Shown one piece after another: positions 34,456-45,425 of a stretch of DNA of 64,000 nucleotides. The position numbers and the translations under genes were made by a program. Origin of the DNA: Nicotiana tabacum (Eukaryota > Streptophyta > Magnoliopsida > Solanales > Solanaceae); NCBI RefSeq assembly GCF_000715075.1, contig NC_134102.1, forward strand, positions 107,644,001-107,708,000. Reading direction: 5' to 3'. The notes below the pieces were generated by a model, which saw nothing but the letters and a program-made list of their open reading frames with translations, made no database searches and had not been told where the DNA came from. Numbering within the stretch: the first letter of the stretch is position 1; every line of letters begins with the position of its first letter.

Positions 34456-37400
34456 TGTCCCGACCCAAATTCCGACAAGTCGTGATGGCACCTAACCCAA
34501 CCCGCTAGGTAAGCCAATTAACCACTAACAAATTCTAATAACAACTAATAAAGCAATTAAGTAAAGAAATATCCGAATCTTATACATTTCCCCAAAGACT
34601 GGTAGAACAAATCATGAACTTCTAAGAATAGAGTTTATAAAGCTGGTATGAAGTAAATACATCATCTGTTTGAAAATTACATAAATAGAGTTTTATGAAT
34701 CTAAGGCTACCATGAACAAGAGGCAGCTACAACTGGAACGTAGGTACATCTTCAGATCCAGCATCCCAACGAACACAGCAATAACAGCAGCCAACATCTG
34801 CACGCAAGGTGCAAAAGTGTAGTATGAGTACAACCGACCTCATGTACTCAATAAGTAACAAACCCAATCTTAGATTGAAAGTAATGACGAGCTTGTACCA
34901 AGGTCAGAGTCCAACTCCAATAACCAACAACAATTCATGACAACATAACGCAAGTAATAAAAGAATTAACTCAAAGATAAAATGCTCAGCTTAATCATGA
35001 TTTCTCAAAATAGTTCTGCCTTACAAGTATATCAGTGAAAACCCAAATCGTTTACTGAAGTTGCCAAAATTATGAGTAAGTTTGAAAACAGTAATTTTCC
35101 CAAAAATCCTTTCAATAATAAATAAGATGTTTCATTTTCTTTCCAGATAGCCAGTGTAAAACAAATGCATCACTATGCCCATGTGTCAACATGTGTGAGA
35201 AGTCATGAATGATGTGATATCGTAGAGCATGAGGAAAATACATCTCTATGCACGTATGTCATGTGTGCATGTCAATGTAATGTATCTCAGAGATGAACTC
35301 ATATACTCACACTCTCAGAGTACTCAATCTCACTTTTTCACACATTCCACTCATCATGCTCAATCACTCGGTAATGTATATGGCCAATCCGGCCCAGGGA
35401 AGATCTATCCTGGAATATACACATCAATTGATCATCAGTCACTCAGTACCGAGTAGGGCCAATCCAACCCGCAAAGAAGATCCATCTCCAGGTATATAAT
35501 TCTTCGGACAAGATCCATGTCCAGGGAAGATCCATCCCTCAATAATATCAACCGCGCTCACTGGGAGTGTGTACAGACTCCGGAGGGGCTCCTTCAGCCC
35601 AAGCGCTATAATCTGCACGGACAACTCACGTGCTATAGTATCAATATCTGGATCCGCACGGACAACTCACATGCTGCACGGACAACTCACGTGCTATAAT
35701 AAGCCAATCTGGCCTGCTGCGGCATGCAGCCCGATCCCATAATTATCCTCACAATCAGGCCCTCGGCCTCACTCAGTCATCAATTTCTCTAGTCTCTCGG
35801 GATCACAATGGCAGGAAACTAGCCCAAAAATAATGATATGATGTGTCAATATGTAGCAACAGAGACTAAGATATGATATAAAATGAATGAACATGATTGA
35901 GTATGAAATTTTAATGTAAGGAAATAACTCAACAACAGTAACGACCTCAATGGGTCCCAATAGAATAAGCATGTACCCTAGACATGGTTTCTAACATAAA
36001 TCACAGCTCGATAACTCTAGTACATAGAGATTTCATGATTAAAGATAAGTTCATGTAACTACACAGTACCACAGGAATAACAGAGTCACAGTTCATACGG
36101 TGCACGTCCACACGCCCGTCACTTAGCATGTGCGTCACCTCAACACCAAACACATAACACGTATAATCAGGGTCATACCCTCAGCTCCAAGATTAGAAGA
36201 GTTACTCACCTCAAACAAGACGAATCCAATGTCGAGCAAGCTAAACACTGCTCCATAAATTCCATTCTGTGCGTATCAACTTCTGAACGGTTCGAATTTA
36301 GCATCAATAAATTTGATTCAGTCCACACAATTATAGGAATTAATTCCATATCAAAATACTAATATTTTCCCACTAAATCCGAAATTACACTGCAAAGATC
36401 GCTCATGGGGCCCACGTCTCGGAATTTGACGAAACTCACAAAATCCGACAACCCATCCAATTACAAGTTCAACCATACTAATTTTACCCAAATCCGACTC
36501 CGAATCAATGTTCAAATCTTGGAAATTTATTTTATGAAATTTTAAAAATATTCCTCTAATTTCTCTTGAAAAATCAATAATCTAACACCGAAAACAAAGA
36601 TTAATTCATGGAATATAATCATAAGGGAATTAAGAACACTTACCCCAAGTTGTGTGAAAATCTTTCTCTCCAAAATCGCCCAAACCGAGCTCCAAAATTT
36701 GAAAATGGCTAAAAATAGCGAAACCCCGAACTTAAAGGTTCTGCCTAGCGTCTTCAGCATCTGCGGTCGAATAGCCGCATCTGCGACCTCCGCTTCTGCG
36801 CAAGAAGGTCGCATCTGCGATTGTGGTCGCTTCTGTGACGTGCAAACTGCATCTGCCGTCGCGCTTCTGCCCGCGCATGTCCGCATATGCGGCCTTTGTC
36901 CAAATCCTCCCTGGCCGCTTCCGCGGATCCTTTGTCGCTTCTGCGACCATTGCACCTGCGCAAACCAGCCGCAGGTGCGGTCACACCAGAACCAACAGCA
37001 ACCATTAATAACAACATGAAGAAAAAAATGGTCTGAAATCAATCCGAAACACGCCCGAGCCCCTCGGGACCCCGTCCGAACATACCAACAGTCCCATAAC
37101 ATAATACGAACTTAGTGGAACCTCTAAATCACATCAAACAACACTAAAACCACGAATCATACCCCAATTCAAGCTTAATGAAACTAAAAACTTTCAACTT
37201 CTACATTCGATGTCGAAACCTATCAAATCAAGTACGATTGACCTCAAATTTTGTACACAAGTCATAAATGACCTAACGGACGTATTCTAACTTCCAGAAT
37301 TGGATTCCGACCCCGGTATCAAAAAAGTCAACTCCCCGTTCAAACTTCCAAACTTACATTTCTATTTTTAGCCAATTCAAGCCTAATTTAACTACGGACT

Positions 37401-37663
37401 TCCAAATAATTTTTCGGACACACTCCTAAGTCCAAAATCATCATACGGAGCTATTGAAATCATCAAAACTCTATTCTAGGGTCGTTTACACATAGTCAAC
37501 ATCCAGTCAACTATTTCAACTTAAGCTTTAAATCTTGAAACTAAGTGTTCCAATTCACTCTGAAACCTCTCCGACGAATCACAAAATTATAATTGAACAC
37601 AGGATAAGCAGTAAATGGAGGAACAGGGTTGTAATACTCAAAACGATCGGTCGGGTTGTTACA
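34456..37663 (-). repeat. LARD copy C, 3' LTR
   Basis: Starts tgtcccgacccaaatt and ends tcgggttgttaca on the + strand, a direct repeat of 40855-44098. It has three copies of the cacggacaactcacgtgct motif at about 35615-35695, one fewer than its partner. Confidence 0.88.
36757..36979. repeat. CGC-N4-GCG decamer array in LARD C 3' LTR
   Basis: Repeated cgcatctgcg and cgcttctgcg words with cgcaggtgcg at the end. Several have decayed, for example cgcatatgcg and cgcttctgtg. Confidence 0.75.
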
Positions 37664-37677
37664 TTCTCCCCCCACTT
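37664..37677 (-). other. Polypurine tract of LARD copy C
   Basis: On the - strand aagtggggggagaa lies directly before the TG start of the 3' LTR. Confidence 0.88.
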
Positions 37678-40600
37678 AAACATACGTTCGTCCTCGAACG
37701 TGCCAAGAGTTGTTCCCAAGACATCAAATCACTATTCTATCTTACCACGCACGTACCACGTCACCCTATTCTATATAGGCTTGACAACACCATACAGCTG
37801 AAAATCATTAATTTAACATTAGCCCATAAACCTTGGAATTTAAATTCCCAACATTCAGAATTTCTTACAAGACCCGAATCTCACAGTTACACACTGTATA
37901 AGTCTGAACAAGCTGCATCAATCCATAACTACAGCCGCACCAATACGCAACAATTCAAATGTACTCAGTCATGGAAAATGACTCAAATGAGAGAACTGCC
38001 CCACAAGATTAACAAGTACCGCCATAACGAAATGCTGAAAAATCCATCACACACCGTAGAACCATCACACGATTCTAACACAAGGTTTATACCTTAACAT
38101 AACTCTGCTGCAATGCGTGACCCCATCCAAATGCTGGTCCATATTATATACCTCGAGCCACCCTACTAAAAATCAATAACCACGGAGAGGCAAATGACAC
38201 AATGCCACACAAAACCTAAAAGAACATAAACAATACGCAATCGATCATGCAATACCCAAATACTCATCTCGCTTGTATTCTGCCATGAGGCCTCCAATAG
38301 AACCGCACCATGTATACATATAACCAATGAATCACAACTCCTAGTAGCATAGAAAAGTAACTCATAGATTATTTCCGACCACGAATAAGTTCAACATCAA
38401 CTGAATGGCACATCCCTCAACAATAGTAGTGTAGAGCCAACCAATCTGACTCGGTGTAGAATACACATCCTAATTAGGCCTACCAATGGACCCCCAAATC
38501 AACTCTGGTCACCCATAAATAGATGCATAACCCTCCTAAAATCTACAACGACTGAATCATAATACATATTATCATCTGGCTAGCTTCGACCGCGACTTCA
38601 CAGTCTGCAACCATGAAATAATCTGCTCCTGAAAACTCCCAGTTTCCAAATCCATAGAACACACGAATCACCATTTTCGATCCCATCTCCACCGCCCGAA
38701 TGTCTAACACATCTCTCATACATGATCAAACCACGAGGAATACTTCTCCCATTCTTTCGTGCCAGATAGCAACATCTTAAAATCATCAGTCGATCAACCA
38801 GGAGAGTGCCGCAATACCTATGAGATATCCATAGTTCAAAATATAGTGCGCCTTCTGAAATGTACACTCTACTCACGCAATACCAAATAGTTATAGAATT
38901 TATCCAAATATTGAAAACCATCCATGCCCTATAAGAATTTATGACCTCCCCTTCAAAACTAAACTGTGACCTTGCACACACAAATCTTAATCCCCTACAA
39001 CACGTCGCATCTATCATGCCGTTATATGAAAAATACGAGAACCTCATAATCATTCTGAGTCACAAGTAGAATACATATCCGATCAGCCAGAAGCCTTTCA
39101 TTTGATCCCGTCCAGTAGAAAATCACAATACTCAACATGCTCCTCAGGCCGATAAGAAATATCCATCTCAGACCATGGTAGAAATCCTCAAGAATACTTT
39201 GGAATCCATTTGCACATAATCAAGTCATCAAAACTGAATCTCTCTAATTCAACAAAATCACGCAGGTCGCCAAACCCAAGAGTATTGCCACAAAGCACCT
39301 GTAGAAAACCCCTACATCATAAGCACCCAAAGAACCTATCATATCCATTACCATACTGATCCAATCTACTACCAAGCTGTCATATTTCTCCGAGTCCCTT
39401 CCGAATTGGCCTTCAAATTGATACTCTTCCTTGCTAAAACACCATGATCTTTAACCACAACTCACCCCACGAACTTTAGCATAGAATCACAATGCCATAA
39501 GGCCCATAAGTCGTTGAATTCCCTCTTAAGTACTCCAAAAGCACCACCACCGAGACATCAACTCCGAAAGACCTTATATGAATTTTAAAATTGTTCCTTT
39601 TCCATTTTTCTATACTGAAATGTAGAATCCATAGTCATGCAGAATTACCGCAAGTCCCGACACTATCTAATATAAATAACTGATTCTAGCGATATACGAA
39701 TTCGAAAATTTTTCAATTGCCACTTATATATTTTTGAATCCATTAGCACATTCTTGAGAGTCACCCACTTTGTTCATATCTAAATTGCACCACCCAAATG
39801 GGCTGAAAGACACGTTCCGCATTAGCACAGCAACACTCAAAGAGGTAATTCTGCCTTAACACCACTGATCAAATTCATACTTAGTGCGCACTACATCATT
39901 CACAAATAATAACTCACTCATCCCATGATTTTTATACACTCATAAAGCGCAATATAGCCCATATTTAGGAATTTCAGTACTCGATTCATCCTCGATCTCA
40001 ACCTTTGCAAGTCATAACTAATCCACAAGCATGCCTCAAACCAAAACTAAAATTTAACATGTCACCATAAAATTAAACCGTCAATAGCAGGCTCCCCCAT
40101 TTGGCTCAAAGTCATGGATTAAAACACTTGATAGCTCACAATACTCATACTTTATTACTGCCATAATACTACAGTTAGTTCTACAAAAATTCTTCTCGAA
40201 CTCAAGAAACACCAGCCATAAAATACCTCAATCATCCGCTAAGATCGCATTTATTCTCTTAACATTCAAGTCAACTTTCTCGCCCAGATTCAAATTCAAA
40301 TCTCAACACATATACTTCGCTGGTAGAAAAGAAACTCTTGAGTCACAAGTAAACTTTATTCGTCACATTCAACCCATCTTAACACATCCCACAGTCACAT
40401 CATACTTATTATATAGCCATTCAATTGCTCATCGAGCCATAAATTCCACTCGTGGGGACATTATCGGACATATGAGTCCAAATGTACAAGTTTTCAAAAT
40501 CGAAACTACCGAGTCTAAGATGCGGTCTAAACCTGGCCTCAAGTCTTCCAGACTATCCTATCACCAAAACACAGAATACACATCTCGCACATCATCCCTG

Positions 40601-40839
40601 AAGTCACAAGAAGATGATGTATAGCTGATACCGAGCGCTCACATGCGCACACGAATGCGTGGAAGGGATTCAAAGAGTTATATTTCAAGCTGAATCAATT
40701 TCGCACGATAAGGAAAGAAAGATGAGAAATTATCCTAAATGTCCTGTAGCCTCTCGAAGATAAGTATGGACGTCATCATACCGATCCGCAAGGCTCTACT
40801 AGACACTTGCTCATGACTTGTAGAACCTATGAACCTAGA
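37678..40839 (-). other. LARD copy C, non-coding internal region
   Basis: 3.2 kb without recognisable retrotransposon proteins. Open frames such as 38598-39053 (-) have no family features and are not shared with copy B. Near 40740-40800 it matches the start of the copy B internal region (reverse of tcttcgagaggctaca). Confidence 0.7.
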
Positions 40840-40851
40840 GCTCTGATACCA
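40840..40851 (-). other. Primer binding site of LARD copy C
   Basis: On the - strand tggtatcagagc, an exact initiator-Met-type site, three bases from the 5' LTR at 40855. Confidence 0.9.
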
Positions 40852-42012
40852 ACTTGTCATGACCCAAATTTCGACTAGTCGTGATGGCACCTAACCCAAC
40901 CCGCTAGGTAAGCCAATTAACCAGTAACCAATTCCAATAACAATTAATAAAGCAATTAAATAAAGAAATATCTTAATCTTATACATTTCCCCAAAGACTG
41001 GTAGTACAAATCATGAGCTTCTAAGAATAGAGTTTATAAAACTGGTATGAAGTAAATACATCATCTGTTTGAAAATTACATAAACAGAGTTTTATGAATC
41101 TAAGGCTACCGGGAACAAGAGGCATCTACAATCGGAACGCAGGTACATCTTCAGATCTAGCTCTCAACGAACACAGCAACATCAGCATCCAATATCTGCA
41201 CGCAAGGTGCAGAAGTGTAGTATGAGTACAACCGACCCCATATACTCAATAAGTAAAAGACCTAACCTTAGATTGAAAGTAGTGACAAGCTTGTACCAAG
41301 GTCAAAGTCCAACTCCAATAACCAACAACAATTCATGACAACATAATGCAAGTAATAAAAGAAGTAACTCAAAGATAAAATGCTCAGCTTAATCATGATT
41401 TCTGAAAATAGTTCTGCCTTTCAAGTATATCAGTGAAAACCCAAATCGTTTACCGAAGTTGCCAAAATTATGAGTAAGTTTGAAAACAGTAATTTTTCCA
41501 AAAATCCTTTCAATAATAAATAAGATGTTTCATTTTCTTTCCAGATAGCCAGTGTAAAACAAATGCATTACTATGCCCATGTGTCAACATGTGTGAGAAG
41601 TCATGAATGACGTGATACCGTAGAGCATGAGAAAAATACATCTATATACATGTATGTCATGTGTGCATGTCAATGCAATATATCTCAGAGATGAACTCAT
41701 GTACTCACACTCTCAGAGTACTCAATCTCACTTTCTCACACATTCCACTCATCATGCTCAATCACTCGGTAATGTATATGGCCAATCCGGCCCATGGAAG
41801 ATCCATCCCGAAATATACACATCAATTAATCATCAGTCACTCAGTACCGAGTAGGGCCAATACATCCCGTAGAGAAGATCCATCTCCAGGTATATAATGC
41901 TTCGGACAAGATCCATGTACAGGGAAGATCCATCCCTCAATAATATCAACCGTGCGCACTGGGAGTGTGTGCAGACTCCGGAGGGGCTCCTTCAGCCCAA
42001 GCACTATAATCT

Positions 42013-42140
42013 GCACGGACAACTCACGTGCTATAATATCAATATCTAGATCTGCACGGACAACTTACGTGTTGCACGGACAATTCACGTGCTATAGTAT
42101 CAATATCTGGATCCGCACGGACAACTCACGTGCTATAATA
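42013..42140 (-). repeat. Short tandem repeat in LARD C LTR
   Basis: Four copies of gcacggacaactcacgtgct, some spaced by ataatatcaatatctgga. The other LTR has three, which accounts for most of the 36-bp length difference between the LTRs. Confidence 0.75.
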
Positions 42141-43193
42141 AGCCAATCCGGTCTACTGCGGCGTGCATCTCGATCCCATAATTATCCTCACAATCAGGCC
42201 CTCGGCCTCACTCAGTCATCAATCTCTCCAGTCTCTCGGGCTCACAATGGCAGGAAACTAGCCCAAAAATGATGATATGATGTGTCAATATGTAGCAACA
42301 GAGACTAAGATATGATATAAAATGAATGAACATGATTGAGTATGAAATTGTAATGTAAACAAATAACTCAACAACAGTAACGACCTCAATGGGTCCCAAT
42401 AGAATAAGCATGTAGCCTAGACATGTTTCTAACATGAATCACAGCTCGATAACTCTAGTACATAGAGATTTCATGATTAAAGATAAGTTCATGTAACTAC
42501 ACAGTACCACAGGAATAACAGAGTCACAGTTCATACGGTGCACGTCCACACACCCGTCACTTAGCATGTGCGTCACCTCAACACCAAACACATAACACGT
42601 ATAATCAGAGCCATACCCTCAGCTCCAAGATTAGAAGAGTTACTTAGCTCGAACAAGGCGAATCCAATGTCAAGCAAGCTAAACACTGCTCCGTAAATTT
42701 CATTCTGCGCGTATCAACTTCTGAACGGCTCGAATTTAGCATCAATAAATTTGATTCAGTCCACACAATTATAGGAATTAATTCCATATCAAAATACTAA
42801 TATTTTCCCACTAAATCCGAAATTACACTGCAAAAATCGCCTGTGGGGCCCACGTCTCGGAATTCGACAAAACTCACAAAATCTGACAACCCATCCAATT
42901 ACAAGTTCAACCATACTAATTTCACCCAAATCCGACTCCGAATCAATGTTCAAATCTTGGAAATTCATTTTATGAAATTGTAAAAATATTCCTCCGATTT
43001 CTCTTGAAAAATCAATAATCTAACACTGAAAATGAAGATTAATTCATGGAATATAATCACAAGGGAGTCAAGAACACTTACCCCAAGTTGTGTGCAAAAT
43101 TTCCTCTCCAAAATCGCCCAAACCGAGCTCCAAAATCTGAAAATGGCTAAAAATAGCGAAACCCTGAACTTAAAGGTTCTGCCCAGCGTCTTC

Positions 43194-43417
43194 CGCATCT
43201 GCGGTCGAATAGCCGCATCTGCGACCTCCGCTTCTGCGCAAGAAGGTCGCATCTGCGACTGTGGTCGCTTCTGCGACGTGCAAACTGCATCTGCTGTTGC
43301 GCTTCTGCGTGCGCATGTCCGCATCTGCGGCCTCTGTCCAAAGCCTCCCTGGCCGCTTCTGTGGCTCCTTTGTCGCTTCTGCGACCATCGCACCTGCGCA
43401 AACCAGCCGCAGGTGCG
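43194..43417. repeat. CGC-N4-GCG decamer array in LARD C 5' LTR
   Basis: Ten exact CGCNNNNGCG words in 224 bp: cgcatctgcg and cgcttctgcg four times each, plus cgcacctgcg and cgcaggtgcg. This is the best-preserved of the four arrays in the window. Confidence 0.85.
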
Positions 43418-44103
43418 GTCACACCAGAACCAGCAGCAACCATCAATAACAACATGAAGAAAAAAAAAAGGTCTGAAATCAATCTGAAACACGCCCGAGA
43501 CCCTCAGGACCCCGTCTGAACATACCAACAGTCCCATAACATAATACGAACTTAGTCGAACCTCTTAATCACATCAAACAACGCTAAAACCATGAATCAT
43601 ACCCCAATTCAAGCTTAATGAAACTAAAAAAATTTAACTTCTATATTCGATGCCGGAACTTATCAAATCAAGTCCGATTGACCTCAAATTTTGCATACAA
43701 GTCATAAATGACATAATGGACGTATTCCAACTTCCAGAATCGGATTCCCCGGTATCAAAAAGTCAACTCCCCGGTCAAACTTCCAAACTTACATTTTTAT
43801 TTTTAGCCAATTCAAGCCTAATTTAACTACAGACTTCTAAATAATTTTTCGGGCACGCTCCTAAGTCCAAAATCACCATACAAAGCTATTGGAATCATCA
43901 AAACTCTATTCTATTGTCGTTTACACATAGTCAACATCCGGTCAACTATTTCAACTTAAGTTTTAAATCTTGGAACTAAGTGTTCCAATTCAATCTGAAA
44001 CCTCTCGGACGAGTCACAAAATTATAATTGAACACCGGATAAGTAGTAAATGGGGAAACATGGCTGTAATACTCAAAACGACCGGTCTGGTCGTTACAAG
44101 AAT

Positions 44104-44850
44104 ATTCTCATATATGGCCGGATTTTTGTTCGTCTTCATTTTTGATTTTAATACAATGTATACAATATTTTGCTTGGCTGGAAGACGCCATTTCCGGTGA
44201 ACTTTCTTCTCTCCTTTGCTCTTGAGTCACATATAATGATACACATATATTGTATTCTATACAAACACACTCAAATTTGAGTGTATTCTATATTTCTCAA
44301 TGCAAATACAATTTATTTTTTGTATTTTCGCATGTAGTTTATGCATTCCGAATGTTATTTTTTGTGGCAGATTTCTATATTTTTTGAATTATTGTTGTTT
44401 GAATACAACTGAATTAAATACAGTGAATTGAGTACAGTGTAAAAGCAGCTACGAATGAATACAGTGAATTGAATACAGCCGAATATCACTATTTTTGTGA
44501 TTTTTTGTTGTTTGAATATAGTCGAATTGAATACTACGAAATTGAATACAATGTAAAATAGTTAAACATGAATATAGCCGAATTGAATACAGTATATACA
44601 ATCGAATTGAGCGGTATACACCCTATTTCTTGATTTTTTGTTGTTTGAATACAACTGGATTCAATACAGTGAAATTGATATAGAACGAATATATACGAAT
44701 TAAATATAGTGTATACAACCGAATTGAATACATCGACATACATCCCATTACAAGCAATTAGTAGCTATGGAGTATAATTAGCCAAATTATAGCTATGCCC
44801 GGCAATAAGCCTCTAAACAATAGTCATTTATGAAAGTTCCCCTATTTTTG
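44104..44850. repeat. Host flank with degenerate GAATACA repeats
   Basis: Between about 44390 and 44740 the words gaatacagtgaattgaatac, gaatatagccgaattgaata and similar recur. Three larger units of about 110-130 bp each begin with gttgtttgaata (near 44393, 44507, 44640). The type of element is not recognised. 44104-44390 and 44750-44850 hold no gene. Confidence 0.55.
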
Positions 44851-45253
44851 TCCTAGTGCACTTTCTCTTTGGGCCGCGGGTCAGACTTGTAATGAAAGTT
44901 TAAGCCCATTCATCCCATGAAGTTAACAAGACAGCCATTTCATTAGCTTTTTGGGTTTGCGTTAGCATTTAAACCTCCTTTTATTTCCTTTCAAGTTTCG
45001 TTAGCAACTTCCCTCAAGAAAATTTCCATGTACACGCAATGCATGAGAAAGATAACCAAGAAAATGCAAAGTTTTTACAAACATGAACATTGATGCTATA
45101 CTATGTTCTGCAAGTTTCAACAATAACCCCATAATGGTTACTTAAAACATTCAAAGCAAAAGATAATTCTTTCTTCACAATAGGTGATTCCTATAGGTTG
45201 CTTCAGCTGTGTTAAATGATTCCAAGAATTATACTAGTAAAAACTTTTTCTTC

Positions 45254-45262
45254 TTTATATAG
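45254..45262 (+). promoter_or_regulatory. Candidate TATA box of the PLD gene
   Basis: tttatatag, 164 bp before the start codon of the phospholipase D gene. A leader intron is likely: cttaagtttgcag and tgctttttttag just before the ATG both look like acceptors, so the true promoter could lie further left. Confidence 0.3.
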
Positions 45263-45425
45263 TCTTTAACTGTGTTAGCTTTCTTCAGACAACATTCTCA
45301 TCCCCCTTCACGACAAAAACAACCTTTTTGAGGTTCCTTGTCTTTATCCTAAACTTTCTTAAGTTTGCAGGCTTCTGCTTAGTTTTGTTTTTTATCTCAT
45401 TTCACATGCTTTTTTTAGGTTAAAA

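Larger units (their letters stand above)
34456..44098 (-). mobile_element. LARD-type LTR retrotransposon (copy C)
   Basis: A 9.6-kb element on the - strand. The LTRs are 3208 bp (34456-37663, the 3' LTR) and 3244 bp (40855-44098, the 5' LTR), with a 3.2-kb internal region between them. The flanking 5-mers are agagt (34451-34455) and agaat (44099-44103), a duplication with one change. The primer site and polypurine tract are conserved with copy B. No gag-pol domains are seen in six frames. The LTR ends (tgtaac...tgaca type) and the first internal bases are shared with copy B, but much of the LTR and internal sequence has diverged, so the two are related subfamilies rather than one recent burst. 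Confidence 0.88.
40855..44098 (-). repeat. LARD copy C, 5' LTR
   Basis: 3244 bp. It differs from its partner by scattered substitutions and by repeat number near 42013-42140. Confidence 0.88.

Noticed and set aside
36542..37102. 186-codon - strand frame in the LARD C LTR, and its twin at 42965-43537
   Set aside because: Open only because the decamer array has few stops. The two LTR copies differ in start and end, and no family is recognised.
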